From: Adineta steineri
Taxonomy: Eukaryota > Rotifera > Eurotatoria > Adinetida > Adinetidae
Direction of reading: 5' to 3'
Assembly: GCA_905250115.1 (NCBI GenBank)
Contig: CAJNOI010000027.1
Location: 124,001 to 188,000 of the forward strand
Length of the DNA: 64,000 nt
Under the pieces are notes generated by a model that saw nothing but the letters and a program-made list of their open reading frames with translations, was not told the origin of the DNA and searched no databases. Shown piece by piece: positions 34,696 to 47,803 of the stretch (position 1 is the stretch's first letter; every line of letters starts with the position of its first letter). The translations under genes were made by a program, and so were the position numbers.

Positions 34696-36140
34696 GAGAA
34701 ATGTATATCAAGGATCTAAACGAGAAAAATGACTGAATATACACGCAAACGTAATATTATATATAATAATAAATCTTGTAACGCTTGAATAAAACATGTG
34801 TATCTATCTGAATGTATTAAAGTATAAAGCGTTTAGAAAAGAAGAAAAATGAAAGAAGACAACTGTTAATGTTAATTGATGTGTGTATGTCTGTAGTCAG
34901 TTGAGATCAAATTTTGATAGAATGCAGGCGTATATACATTCTTCTTCTCAGTTTTTTTTTCTTTGGCTTGCCGTCTTTTTTTCTATCTATTTTACTATTG
35001 GTAACAGACTGCAACAAGCCCTGTGGTTACGATGTTAGATGTGCAGCTATGTTTTTCTCTCTCTCTCCCTTTCTTTTTTTTTTTTTCTTTTTGGTTTCAA
35101 TCAGAACGAAAAAAAACGTGTTAGAATATTACTATAATTTTCTTTCATTGAAGAATACATTAGATTTCTTTTATTTTAATCCGTTGTATTCTTCGGCTTC
35201 ATAAGTAGATACTTAAAATCATTTAGAAAAGAAAACTTAACTCAAAAAATTCAGTTGAAGTAAATATTAATCATTTACATTACTTTTTTGTATATGTTGT
35301 GTGATAAATTTATGTTGACTATGACAGAAAAATATTTTGTTAGAGTCATTTTCATATCATTAGCGAGAGATAGCTATTAGTTATTTTTTATCGTAAAAAA
35401 CAAAAAAGGTGTACAGCTGCTCACTATGTTTTTTTTTTGTAATTTCTTATTTGCTAATCAACACAAATCATTGTAATAGGAGAAGTCAGCTATGTTTTTC
35501 ATTTAATGTACTTTTTTTTCTTATGCATCTTATTTGAAAAATCACGATTCATCAATCAACATCATCTTCCCTACCTTTAATTATTGTTCTTCGCGTCCAT
35601 TAAAAGATTGATTTATGAGATAAATCTTTCTACATCATTAATAGTATCTCATATGAAAGCAACAAAAATAAAACTAGCTGCCTTACGGACGGCGTCGGGT
35701 AAATTTATTCGGGGGTATACTTTTCTATCTAACCAGTCTATTTATGTAACATTCATGTCCATGTAAATATTAGTAACACACTCAAATATATACATAAATG
35801 GACGTTGATAAAAAGCAGATAATTAAAACAAATAATTTTTTATACGTTTTCAGTATTGGTGTATCTTCTATGAATCTTACATTTCTCGTAAGCCAATCAT
35901 ATCGGATACATTTATTTTTATTTTTTTGAAGTTTAAATAGTGTAGATATACATCACTACAAAGAGAATCGTACTTGATTAAATAAAAAGAGAAAAGAATT
36001 GTTTTTTTTTTTGGAGAAAATAACTAATTCACAAAAAGCATGATACAACATCGAAGAGAGAAGAAAAATTTTTATGTATGTTTCTTTTCCGATGAATTCA
36101 ATCGACGATGCTTGATTTATATTTTTTCTAAATTGAGTTT
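34696..36140. other. 1.4 kb non-coding stretch
   Basis: Probable upstream region of the extended PMCA transcript and 3' flank of Bax inhibitor-1. The frames at 34914-35204 and 35584-35766 look like chance. Confidence 0.5.
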
Positions 36141-37176
36141 TTAACGATTATTGTTCTTCTTGTTTTTATTTTGTGACTAAAAAAGGAGAGAAAAACAGAT
36201 CAATATATATCGAAATAAAATAAATGTACATACATTTTTAAGTAAAATTATAAGAATGCGAACAAATAAATCGACCATATCAACAAAAAGAAGAAGTGCA
36301 TGTCTAAAATATATATAAATTGATTTTTTAAGATATATTCATATGAAAGTTATCTGTCAAGATTCATTTTTCTTTCTCGTACTTACTTGACATAATTTGT
36401 ATCTCCTCGAGTAGCTCGTTCAACAATTAATTGAGTATCATACAAAATATAACCACAAGCAATAAATAAACCGAGATAAAGATTTACATTAAAAAGGAGT
36501 TGAGATCGTCCGAATAAATTCATCAAACTAAGTACAAACATAATTGATGTACCCGTACCAAGGATACCTAAAATTTTTCAAAAGAAATTTTTTTATTGTT
36601 ATTGTATTTAAATTTTCTCACCTCCTAAATATAAATATGTTCGTTTTTGTGTAAGTAATGCACTGAGTGTAAAACAAACAAAAATAATTGTTGTTAATAA
36701 GAATGCTGTCATAACAATTTGTGGATCAACATCAATAGCCAGATTGATTAATGGGCTTAAATAAATACCAGTAAATAAGGCTGTTGCAGACATTAAACCA
36801 AAACATTTCGTTTGTGTACGAGCATTAAAATCAAGCGTAAAAAGCCAAACAGTTGTTATTATTGATGCAAATATAGCCAAACGAGGATAATTTAACCATC
36901 CAGCCATGGATAAATAAACTCCGATTGTTGCACATAATGTACTAAGTAATAAACAACTATAAACATTTTTAAGATGAGTTTGAACTCTTGGTTGTCTAAA
37001 GAATAATAAACAGAAATTATTGAATGTATATATATACGTATGAAGAATTTTAATATTTACAATGTTGAAAAATCCAAAAGTGCATTTAAATTGAATTTAT
37101 TCGATGTTGTTGGTTTACCATCAGCATGAAATTGACCACCATTGCCAAACATTGGAAATGCACTAGTTTGCGACAT
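36141..37176 (-). CDS. TMBIM6: Bax inhibitor-1 (TMBIM6), ER membrane protein
   Basis: Five exons (37061-37176, 36622-36995, 36387-36567, 36234-36303, 36141-36176) give 258 residues, the family length. The first exon ends NKFNLNALLDFSTL, which matches the vertebrate N-terminus. Hydrophobic helices follow, including the diagnostic blocks FTLSALLTQKRTYLYLGGIL and YILYDTQLIVERATRGD. The last membrane helix lies on a 70 bp exon (HALLLFVDMVDLFVRILIIL). A 36 bp terminal exon supplies the basic tail (SQNKNKKNNNR), matching the Lys-rich C-terminus typical of TMBIM6. The protein is an ER Ca2+-leak channel or regulator that suppresses cell death and ER stress. Without the last two exons the frame would stop at TNYVK, so correct splicing decides whether the final helix is present. 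Confidence 0.93.
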
Positions 37177-37880
37177 TTGTTTTATTTTTAATTATGAAAA
37201 AATCTATAATAAATCAGTTTTATTAAGCTTTAGAATAATAGACTAACATTAAAATAGAATTCTGTTATAATAAGAATATGATATAATTAAAGATCTGTAT
37301 ATTATTTCATCTCCTGTGTATTAAACAAGATAAATATTTATTTAGAAAAAGCAATTGCATGCGCTATCGTCGAACCTTACAATTCGTAAGATAAGATTAA
37401 CGACTCTTTCGAATTATTATAGGTAATTATCGAATGAATTGTCTAAAGGCGTAATAAAAGAAGAAAAAAAACACAAAAAAGGTACGAATATTACACACAA
37501 TTTGCTTTTATGCTTCACGGATGAATGAATGACGCAAAAGAAAACACTCGACGTCCACTTTGAAAAGAAAGGAACGCAAAATGCTTGCTTCTTCTATTTG
37601 TAGATTAAACCAACGAATCTGATAAGAACACGAACAAATTAAAATTTGTTTTAAATAGTTGACAAATAGTAGGAGACGAATCATACCAATTTAAAATACT
37701 GAAAAAAATAATAAATTAAAAACACACATACACACACATGGTAACATTACTGTTCACTAGTGACATCTCAAAAGATGAAAATAAAAATATATATCCTATA
37801 CGAAGATAATTATAACAGTGTCTTCTTATAATAAAGAAGATTGTTATAAATATTAGAAAAAAAACAAAATAATCATTTTT

Positions 37881-38930
37881 TTAAAGCATCCTTGAGTATG
37901 GATGCGCTTGCAAAAGGAATGCATTCGGCCTAAGAAAAGAATTAAATCTAAGACATTGTCTAATGCAATCCATTAAAACAGGATCGAACATAGGCGGGAA
38001 CATGATTGGGGCCATTGCTGAAATAGCAGCAACTTTTTGATTTCGATCAAAAATACTAAAATATGGAGGACGACCATAAGTCATTTCATATAGTATAACA
38101 CCTGCTGACCATACGTCTGATTTAAAGCCTGTTTGATGAGAAAAGACTTCGGGTGCCATATAATCTATAAGAAATAAATTGTATAAATATGCCCTATATA
38201 TAATATAAATTTCAAGGTCAAATACCTATAGTCCCACGAACAATGGGTCGTCGAGTTGATTGTCTTGTCCAAGGTAATCCAAAAGCAAGACCTAAATCAG
38301 TTATTTTTAGAATACCATCTACGATAATAATGTTATCAGGTTTGATATCGGCATGCACTTGAAACAAAAACAAAAAAAAAATATTTTAATCAAAATAAAA
38401 ATTTAGTTTTTTTTCATTGAATTACCAATTTGTGCGTCTTCTAAAGCTTTCAATATACCAACAATCTGTCGCCAAAACATATTTCGAGCTTGATCGTTCA
38501 ATGGTAAACCTTGCATATGTTGTCTTAAACATCCAGTTCCTAATTCCATCACCATATAACCAACATTTTCACTAGGTTTATATTCATAATCAACCAAAGT
38601 AACAAAATGTGGAGAACGTCCACTTAAATATCTCAATATACGTGCTTCTTTAAGAAATCCATCAACTCGTTGACGTAATTGCTGAGGAGGAAAACGTGAA
38701 AAATAGAATACTTTAGCAGCATGTCGATAACCATTTTCATCCTCACATTGATATACAGTAGCTTCACCACCTTGACCGACTATATTTATTATTTTATAAG
38801 TATGACCATTCACAACAAATCTTTCTATATAAAAAATAAATAGGTTAATCTAGTAATCATAATAACAATAGAATATAATACTAGGATCATTCAATGATTT
38901 ATTACCTTTTTTAGATAAACCAAGACCCAT
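37881..38930 (-). CDS. Minimal protein kinase, TTK/Mps1-like catalytic domain
   Basis: Four exons (38906-38930, 38426-38824, 38226-38357, 37881-38164) give 279 residues, essentially a bare kinase domain. Motifs: Gly-loop GQGGEATV (25-32), Lys46 of the VAIK position, catalytic loop HADIKPDN with Asp145, metal-binding Asp162 in DLG (not DFG), and RGTIDYMAPE. The stretch HxDxKPxNxxIVDGxLKxxDxG, then MTYGRPPYFSI and ending HPYSRM, is closest in memory to the spindle-checkpoint kinase TTK/Mps1. The long N-terminal TPR region of Mps1 is absent. The HRD arginine is Ala, often seen in kinases not needing activation-loop phosphorylation. The N-terminus MGLGLSKK fits the N-myristoylation pattern (Gly2, Ser6), suggesting membrane attachment, which would be odd for a checkpoint kinase. 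All catalytic residues are present, so it is probably active. Confidence 0.85.
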
Positions 38931-39358
38931 GTTAAATTTTCGTGTAAATAATGTGTCTATTAAATTTTATAAAGTAAAGCTAAAAGTCATGGTCTTATTT
39001 ATGTCAATCAATAATAGTTAGTTTCAAGAACACTGACAACGAAAATCGGCTGATATTTGATGGCCATTATCTTGCATCGGATAAATTGTATAGCTTTTTT
39101 TTTGCTTTCCTTTCGTTGTCTTTTTCTTTTTCTCTTTTTTTTGGTCACAGTTTAATGCACACACCTAGGTAAAGGGGGTAACAGTTATGATTACACTTTT
39201 TTTTCTTATCATATCTATACACCGGTCACGAACGTAGAACTAATTTCTATCATCCTCAACTTAACTCAGCATTGATAAGTATGAAATAGTTACGCTTCAT
39301 GCGTCAAAAGAAAGAAGAAGAAAAAAAAGAACGTATGATGAATATACTCGTTTATTTT

Positions 39359-42300
39359 TCATACATCTCTTTCTACAATCGGTAAACGTTGATACAAAGA
39401 AATACGTTCATTTTTAATAATATTTAATTTTTTTTCATTATGTTCAATTAAAATATTACAATCATGTAATGTACGTTTTGCTTGATCAATAGCAAGTATA
39501 TCAAGTAATTGTTTAGCAATCGATGGTATAATTGGTTGAAGAAGTATACCACAAATACGTAAACATTCAAGTGTTGAATAAATTAATATTTGTAAACGTT
39601 GTTGATCAGATTCTTTAGATGATTTAGCTAATAACCATGGTTGTTCAGATTGTACATAACCATTACATGTTCGAAGAACATCCATAATAGCAATAATTCC
39701 ATGATAGAATTCATATGAATCATAGGCATGTGCGACACGTGATGGAAGATTAGTACATTGTTCGATCAGTTCTTTTGTTGAAGAAGGATATGAATGTAAA
39801 GGATGAGATGGATAGATTTGTTGTGGATTTATTGTTGATGATGTAACACGATTAAGTAGATTACCAAGTGTATTTGCTAATTCTGCATTTAAATATTTTT
39901 TCATTTTATATTCATTAAAATTTGCATCTTGTGAGAGTATATCTTCACGTAATAAACAATAGCGAACTCCATCGCATTGAAATTTGCTTAGTAAATCAAA
40001 TGGATCAATCACATTACCTATAAATTAAGAAGGATAATAAACTTTCCAAAAGATAAATAGACAAAAGTTATTATTTACCAACACTTTTTGACATTTTTCT
40101 ATCGTCTTTCAACCAATGTCCATGAACAATTAATTGATGTGGTAATTCAAGATTAAGTCCCATAAGTAATGCCGGCCAATAGATTGCATGAAATCGAATA
40201 ATTTCTTTTCCAATTATTTGACAATTAGGAGGCCAATGAACTAGTTCATTTGGATAACCAGCAACAGTTAAATAATTAATAAGAGCATCAATCCAAACAT
40301 ATACAATTTGTGATGAATCATTTGGCACCTAAATTATGTATTCTGTTTAGATATATAAACTGGAACAAACTTTATATCAGTCACAAAACTCAATCCTTTC
40401 TATACTAATGAAATAAAGCTGAAATTTTCACATCTTCATTTTGTATGTTTTAAGAGTTTTTATTATATTTGAAGTTTATTTTTCATAGATTATCGATGGA
40501 TGTAGAGGATTGAAAAAATCAACTCTAATACAATCATAAAATACATTAGTATCATTTATTAGAAAACAATCATAAGAAAATATTACACAGGGAATAAACC
40601 ATGAAGAAAATGACATTATACTAATGAAACAGATATTATTTTTGATGTATTTGATTTTCATTGATTAAAATAATAATTTACATTAAAATCATTCCATACT
40701 TTTGATTTTTAATCAATTCTATTTAATGATTATCATTATGAATCAATTTCATTTGATGATTTTTATGATAATTTCCATTTTAATTAGTGCAAATGTAATA
40801 CATCAAAAATAATGTCCATTACACATTATCAGATGTATCGATTTTTTTTTCGTATTTTTTACACGAATGTCGTCGTTTTTTGTCATTTTGTTTATTCCGT
40901 AGGATAGTCATGAAAAGACAATATTTTTTATTGATATTACTATTTGAATAATATTTTCAACCATAATAACAAAAATAAATTGTGACTGAATGACGTAAAA
41001 GACTCAGTCTTGTTGATAAAAAGAATTTTCTATTGATTTATTTCGATATATGTATATTACTTTCTTACAATCCTGCTTATTTAGTATCAGCGCTCTTATA
41101 ACACCAAGCAATATGATTCAATACTCTATTTGTCTGTAGAAATTTATTTTTCAAATAATAGTTTATAAGGAAAACACACTATTTTATATTTCTCTAAAAT
41201 CTAATTTAATCGTTTAATAATGAATCCGTCACGTTCTTCTAAACAAAATTGTAACGTTCATTCAAAAATGACAATTAGTTCCTTGATTAGTCTACTCTCA
41301 AGCACAACAACATTGATGGCCATTTTATATGGTTGGTTTTGTATGTATATTGTTCACATACACACGCTTTAGCTCTTCAAATCGACCTCCGAAATACAAT
41401 TCGATGTGAAAAACTTCACTTACAAAAAATATCAACCTTATAAATGAACTACTTTTTAAAAAATAACAAAACTCTTATCATGATAAAATGTCTACTCAAA
41501 ATAATTATGAAAAATCAAAATACTGAATATGTAATCATTATTGATTATTATCAACCTAAAGATAAAATCATATTTTTCTCTCTACTATCGACTAAAGATC
41601 TTTAACACAATATAGTCGTATATCTCTTTTAATTAGTTGTATAACTGATAAAAAATGTTTCTTACTTGAATACCCCATGAAAGTCTTTTAGCTTCTCTTG
41701 ATATTGATATATCACCTTGTTTTTTAAGTTCATTCAATTGAATCAATGCTAATTTGTTATATTTAATAGGAAATAATGGTTTTTTATCAGTTAGCCATTG
41801 TTCGATACGTTCATGAAATAGACTTAATTTAAACATGTAATTTTTTTCTTCTGTCCATTCAACGGGTCGATCTGTTTCTTTAAGTTTTGCTTGACCTGTT
41901 TGATCTTTTATAATCTATTATTTCAAAAATTTAATCATCAACAGTGAAACTAACCTGATTCTTACTTCATCTTCGTTAACAAAACATTCATCTTGAACAG
42001 AATACCATCCTTGATAACTTCCTTTATAAATAAGATTTCGTTTTAATAATTCTTGCCAAACATGTTGAACAGCTTGACAATGTTTTTTATCTGTTGTTCG
42101 AATATAATCCGTATATTGAATAGAAGATTGATCAAACATTGTACGAAATGTTTCTTAAAAGAGAAAAAGAAAATTATTTTCAAAAAGAAAAAGAATGAAT
42201 TTTTCTACTTGAAACTTGATTACAAAATTCTAATGGTGTAAGTTGCGTAGCTGTAGCAGCACGTTCTATTTTTAATCCATGTTCATCAGTACCTGTTGAG

Positions 42301-42455
42301 AATATTATTTTAGGTGCTGGACGATGTTTTACTATTTGCCATCGTGCAATTGTATCAGCAAGTAAACTTGAGTAAAGATGTCCTATATGAGGTTTAGAAT
42401 TAACATAGTAAATTGGAGTTGAAATAAAATAGGATGCAATACGACTTATTGTCAT
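39359..42455 (-). CDS. MARS2: Methionyl-tRNA synthetase, mitochondrial type
   Basis: Five exons (42209-42455, 41966-42153, 41666-41914, 40079-40328, 39359-40017) give 530 residues. Class I signatures are PHIGH (residues 22-26) and KMSKS (306-310), with [17 protein letters not shown] and [20 protein letters not shown] between them. The last exon is the helical anticodon-binding domain ([10 protein letters not shown], then [12 protein letters not shown]). No C-terminal EMAP or GST-like extensions of the cytosolic enzyme are present, and the size fits MARS2, which charges mitochondrial tRNA-Met. The N-terminal extension is very short ([10 protein letters not shown]), so an import signal is not obvious, although it is basic/hydrophobic. 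One intron (40329-41665) is 1337 bp, far longer than the others, and contains the repeat at 40626. Confidence 0.93.
40626..40700 (+). repeat. Dispersed repeat copy inside MARS2 intron
   Basis: Shares ATGAAACAGATATTATTT exactly with 14163-14180 and stays alignable for about 60 more bases (ATTGATTAAA near the end of both). Both copies encode a short hydrophobic leader-like stretch. Either a dispersed repeat or two fragments of the same gene. Confidence 0.4.
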
Positions 42456-44215
42456 TGCAATCGAAAATTTTAATAAAAATCTAAAATAGAAAATATTTTT
42501 TAATAGTTAGGTTTTGTAGGTGAGGATATGTCAAAGTAAAGAGAAACTAAGCCCTTTTTTAATCGAAAGAAAACAAAAAATAACGTTCATATTTTTTTTC
42601 TTTAAATATGAGAAATATAAGCTGACTTTGGATATACGAGGAAGATTCATTTAATTGCCTTTTCTCATGCATGTGTAAGTTAATGAAGAAAGAAAATGGA
42701 TACAGTTTATACAATCAACACAAATCTTAGAATATATCTACATAATAGTGATATAACTGTAACTGAAGAATGAACAGCAAATTTCGACTTTTTATCGAAC
42801 TGCAGTAGATATCCGATGGCTTTATGAACTATATTCTACATCAACAGTAATAGATGTTCTGTAGATTATATTTATTACTGATCCATTTGTGATATATATA
42901 TATTGAACGTAGATATTAATGTAATAGAAAAATAATGCTGGATTGGTAAATGATATTATCCAATGTAATTGTTATTTTATCGCTTCACAGAACTTTTCGT
43001 ATGTATTGTAGATGGCATAGGAAATCAATAAGAATACTATTATATATATATGTTATATCTCTGTTGTATAATATCCAATAGATGTTCAATTTCTTTAGTC
43101 TTTGTGTAATGTTAATCAATTGATATCATCTGTCAGTCAGTCAGTCTTTTTTTAAAGTAAGTATATGTTCCATTTGTTTTTTTTATTGTTAAAACATCAG
43201 ACAATTGATCTTTCAAGATGTATTCTTTGTTACTATTATCCGTCTTTGTTTGTTCAAAGCTCTCTTTCTTATTCTTTTGCTTGATACTATGGGTGTGAAC
43301 AGATGCTATAATTGCCCTGAAGAGTAAAGATTTCGTCGTCTGTCTGTATATATATATATATATCTCGCAAGAATATAAAACGGCATTGTTTAACCGCCAT
43401 TATCCGCTAAAAACAGTCTACTTATACATATTATAAAAAATGTTTTTATTCATTAGTCAAGCTTATTCTATTCTATTGAAGAACAATACTTGTATTTTCT
43501 TCTTTCATTCTTCATAAGAGATCAATCATGAATTTTGTAGAATATAAACGTACAACCATTTCTACTACTGTTTAACTTTATTAAACACCGTCTTTTTGTT
43601 CTTTTCTCTACGTATTTCAATTATCAAATCATTTTATATGGAAGAAAATCGTCATATGTCTACTATCAATAACAAATATCTTTATACTGTACGTAAGAAT
43701 ATTGCATGCATACATAATAAAAAAAAAAGATAGTTGTGTTATTTAACATATCGAATCTTCATTAAATAGAATTTTAACCGAGGTTTTTTGTTAAAATGTG
43801 TGTATAGTATTCGTATTCGATCGATACAATAAGATAAGAAATATATTTTTAATATGTGATCAATCAAAAAAACTCTATTTGATGCTCATCGATCATGCTT
43901 ATAGAAATGAGATTTTTTGTATCGAATATCGATTTTTGAATGTATGGCACAAATTATAATTTAGATACCAATATATCTATGTTGATATTTAGACCTTTAT
44001 TTTTTTAAATTGACTAGAACAATCTACACATTCTTAATTACTTGAAGCGTGGTTAGATAGCGAGACAGTGGCGTAAAAAAAAAGATGACACTTTGAGACA
44101 ATGAACAGAAGAACGCGAGAGAGAGAGAGAAATAGGATGGTTAATTTCATGGGTTTATATAGGCGGTAAAGAGAAAAAATAGAGAGTAAAAACAGTTGTT
44201 GTACATTGATCGACA
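42456..44215. other. 1.8 kb non-coding stretch between divergent genes
   Basis: Between MARS2 and the Van Gogh gene; should contain both promoters. Holds short (TA)n and (GA)n tracts (about 43347-43363 and 44118-44131). No coding signal recognised. Confidence 0.55.
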
Positions 44216-46724
44216 ATGATGACAACAACAAATGGAAAAAGAACAGCATATGAGTTATTATCAAAGAAAAAAACTAGCAATGGTACAGAACAACAGTATT
44301 GTTCATCGGAAATTGAAGTAAGTAAATATTGATTAATTGTACAGAGACTAGGCACATCTGTTCGTTAATTTCATAGATAATATATGAAACATGACAATAA
44401 TATTTATTAGATAGAATGAATCGGAAGGTATAATCTTTGAAGTCATGATAACTAAATGTTCATCTTATACACATCCATCATTTGTTCTTAAAGCTTTTAG
44501 TAATGTGTTATCTTTCTTTTTGTGTCGAACAAGACAATAGCTGTGATAGACATATATATATTATTTTGTTAAAGTTCATCAAGTTTAGTATTTATCTAAT
44601 TATAGATTATGGAACCTGATACATACGGTGGTTTACTTAAATCAACACCTTTAACTCAAACATTAGTTCTTCCAAATGATTCACTTACACAACCTCCATC
44701 AATTTCATCATCGAATACAAATACGTATGATATACGTTCATCATCATCTCGTCGTCATTATTATAAAAAACGTCATGAAAATGTTTCATCAATGGATGAT
44801 CATGATGAACGTATTGAAGTTAAAATTCTTCCACAAGATGATAATTGGGGTGAAACAACAACAATAACATGTAATGGTGGTAATGATGATATTTTAACAA
44901 CGAATAATGATACAACTATACAAATAAATGATCCTATACAATATATATCAAATAAAATTAATCATCGAACACGTTCAGTTTTAATCTGCCATTTTATTAT
45001 TTATTTTCTTTGTCTCATTGCTTTTATATCACCTATATTATTTCTTTCATTACCATATACATTGAATAGATATGATATAATATCTATTAATGATTATACA
45101 TTATTATTAACAATTATTTTTAAATTATTATTTTTATTTCTTGGAACATTATTATTCTTTCATCGACGACGAAATACAATTTATTTACCACGTATTCACT
45201 TACAAAAATTACTTTTTATGATTATGTTAACAATAATTATTTTTACTTATTGGTTATACTATTTATTCAAATTATTACCATTATATGTGGAAAAATATAA
45301 TCAAATTTTATCAATGACATCAACATATGAAGATTTACTTTTATTTTTATTAATATTAATGATTATTATTTTAGAAATTAAATGGTTATATCCGAAATGG
45401 ATTGTTAAAATTGTACGATCACCAGATGGACAAACAAGACAATATACTATTGGTAAAACAAAAAAAGATTTTATTATTTTTAAAATTTATTATATATACA
45501 TATATATTATAATAGGTTCAATGTCCATACAAGAAGCAAGTATTTATTTACTTGAACAATATTATAAAGATTTTCCTGTATTTAATCCATGGCTGGAAAA
45601 TGCACATCAAACACAAGCAAAACAGCATGGAGCATTTTCAGTGAAATCTAATGGATCACAATCCAATACATCGACACTTATCGGTGGTACAAATGGAAAT
45701 AAAGATCTCGCACAAGCTATACGAGGATATAATGATCGGTATATTATATTTTCTTTTGTTATTAATTAGAAGTCACTAAATTTTATCAACTTACCTTTCC
45801 AACCATTTCCTTCATATTTTCAGCGAGTTTTGATCGATGTCTAGCACACTCTACGTCGTTTGCAGGAGATTTTGACGAAATTACAATTGGTTCTCTCAGT
45901 ATCACAGTCGTTGCTTTGAGGGAAAGAAAATATAAATTTAAGATTTTCTGAATTCTCATGCTCAATAAAACTTTCTTTGAAAATTATTATAACAATTCGA
46001 TATTCTAAAGTTTTCTTCCTATTATATATGCATAATTTATAAATAAATTTACTTTAGATTCTATGCAGAACTTGATTATGAACGTCGTGTACGAAAACGT
46101 CGTTCAAAATTAATAAGTTCATGTGATGAAGCATTTACACATGTTCGAAAATGTTTCGAAGAAAAATATAGTTCAAATATATCTATGGATGCCCGAGAAG
46201 CAGCTCAAGTAATAATAAATTCTACAATCATATTTCATTCGGGAGAAAAACAAATCTTTTATTTCTAGGCTGTATTTTCTTCTATGTCACGTTCACTTCA
46301 GAAATATCTTCGAATAACACGTCAACAACCATATTTTACTCGAGAAACAATTATTTCTCATTTATCAACATGTTTATCACATGATTTATCTCCTCGAACA
46401 TTTCTACAACGTTACATACAAACGGAATCTCAACCATTAGCAACATTACTTTTTCCAACATTATCTAATGATAATATTGAACAATCTTGGACAATTATAT
46501 GTGATTCACAATCACATATTAATGATAATGAAGATAAAAAATTAATATCAATTAATCAATCTATATATAAAAATTTAATATTTGTACTTAAACAACAAAA
46601 TGCGGAACATATTGCATTAATATGTACATTTCATGAAATACCACGAATACATTTAATAGAGAAATTTTTCGATATTAAATATAATAAATTTGTTTTAAAA
46701 CTTAATTCAGAAACATCAGTTTAA
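44216..46724 (+). CDS. VANGL: Van Gogh-like planar cell polarity protein (VANGL/Strabismus)
   Basis: Five exons (44216-44317, 44606-45452, 45516-45738, 46058-46208, 46269-46724) give 592 residues. An N-terminal Ser/Arg-rich region precedes DDNWGETTTITCNGG, the family's conserved block. Four membrane helices follow, then the cytoplasmic domain with SIQEASIYLLEQYYKDFPVF, YERRVRKRRSKL, REAAQAVFSSMSRSLQKYL and RITRQQ. The C-terminus ends ETSV, the PDZ-binding motif identical to that of vertebrate VANGL. The protein recruits Prickle and Dishevelled at the plasma membrane to orient cells in an epithelium. The first exon (starting MMTTTNGKRTAYELL) is inferred from an in-phase GTAAGT donor and an acceptor three bases before a second possible ATG (44609); translation from 44609 would give 557 residues. 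The 63 bp intron at 45453-45515 has no in-frame stop, so retention would add 21 residues. Confidence 0.95.
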
Positions 46725-46948
46725 TATTCAAGTCAAATTATGTTTTCATAATTATTTAATTTCTTTCGTATATGTGTGAATTAGTTAAGGTTTCTTTTTT
46801 TTTTGTTTTTGCTTTTTTTTTTTCTATAGAAATTTGTGAATAAAACTGACTCATCTTACATAATACTGATGTAATTACAAATAGTATAAATATAGAAAGA
46901 AAGAATAACTAGAAATTATTATTTGAATTTGGTTCTTTTTTAGAAATA

Positions 46949-47754
46949 ATGGCGTCAGCATCATATTCAACAGATTTTAAACGAAAAAATCCATCGGATT
47001 ATACGAATGGAAATCAAAATAAAAAAAGTCATTGGTCAACAGTTCTATCAACTGCTTTGGAAGATGAAAGTGTACGAGTATATAAAGATGATTTATGTAC
47101 GGTGATTATAGATAAATTTCCAAAAGTATGTAACTGATAATTTAAATTCAAATATTTGAAACTAATAAAAATAATTTACGTTATTTTCCTAGGCTCGTAT
47201 TCATTTACTTGTTATGCCTAATCAATATATCGCAGATGTCAAAAGTCTTAATAATACTGATCTTCCTTTAATTAAACATATGCTTAAAATTGCTAAAGAG
47301 GTTGCTGAAAAGTAAGTTCATTCAAGATTTGAATCTCAACTATTAATTCTTTTAATTAATTTAGAACTGCAGCAAAAGCAAATGCTCGTGGTATATTTAA
47401 TGAATTTCGTTATGGTTTTCATACAATTCCAACTCTGTCACTTCTTCATATGCATGTCATTAGTCAAGATTTTATATCAAATAGTTTAAAAACAGTATGT
47501 TTATTCATTCTTATCATAACCTATATGTACATTTTCTTTTTTATTAAAAGAAAAAACATTGGAATTCGTTTACAACTAATTATTTTATTGATGCAAGTGA
47601 AGTTATTGATGAATTACAAGCAAATGGTTCTGTTCGTATTGATACAACACGAATGAAAAAACTTCTTGACGAAGATTTAAAATGTCATCGGTGTTCAAAT
47701 AATTTCGCAACAATGCCTAAACTTAAACAACATTTACTAACACATACTTCATAA
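46949..47754 (+). CDS. APTX: Aprataxin, HIT-domain DNA 5'-adenylate hydrolase with C2HE-type zinc finger
   Basis: Four exons (46949-47125, 47193-47311, 47365-47494, 47551-47754) give 209 residues. The HIT fold begins around SHWSTVLSTALED and runs through ARIHLLVMPNQYI to the active site LSLLHMHVISQDFIS. The zinc-binding tail has KKHWNSFTTNYFID, then CHRCSNNF and KQHLLTHTS. Aprataxin removes AMP left on DNA 5' ends by aborted ligation. The FHA domain of vertebrate aprataxin is absent, as in short invertebrate and yeast versions. In the HIT triad H-x-H-x-H the first His is Leu (residue 125 or 126), while the catalytic and third His (127, 129) remain. Intergenic distance to VANGL is only 224 bp, same strand. 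Confidence 0.92.
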
Positions 47755-47803
47755 TTTTTTGTACATATAATTAGATTGAAAAATAAAAAATTAATTTGGA
47801 AAA

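Noticed and set aside
44034..44355. Minus-strand frames upstream of VANGL
   Set aside because: Antisense to the plus-strand VANGL first exon and hydrophobic low-complexity in content.
45453..45515. Treating the through-reading VANGL frame as coding (21 extra residues)
   Set aside because: GT-AG borders, phase fit and conservation of the flanking blocks in VANGL show that it is an intron. Retention is only a possibility.
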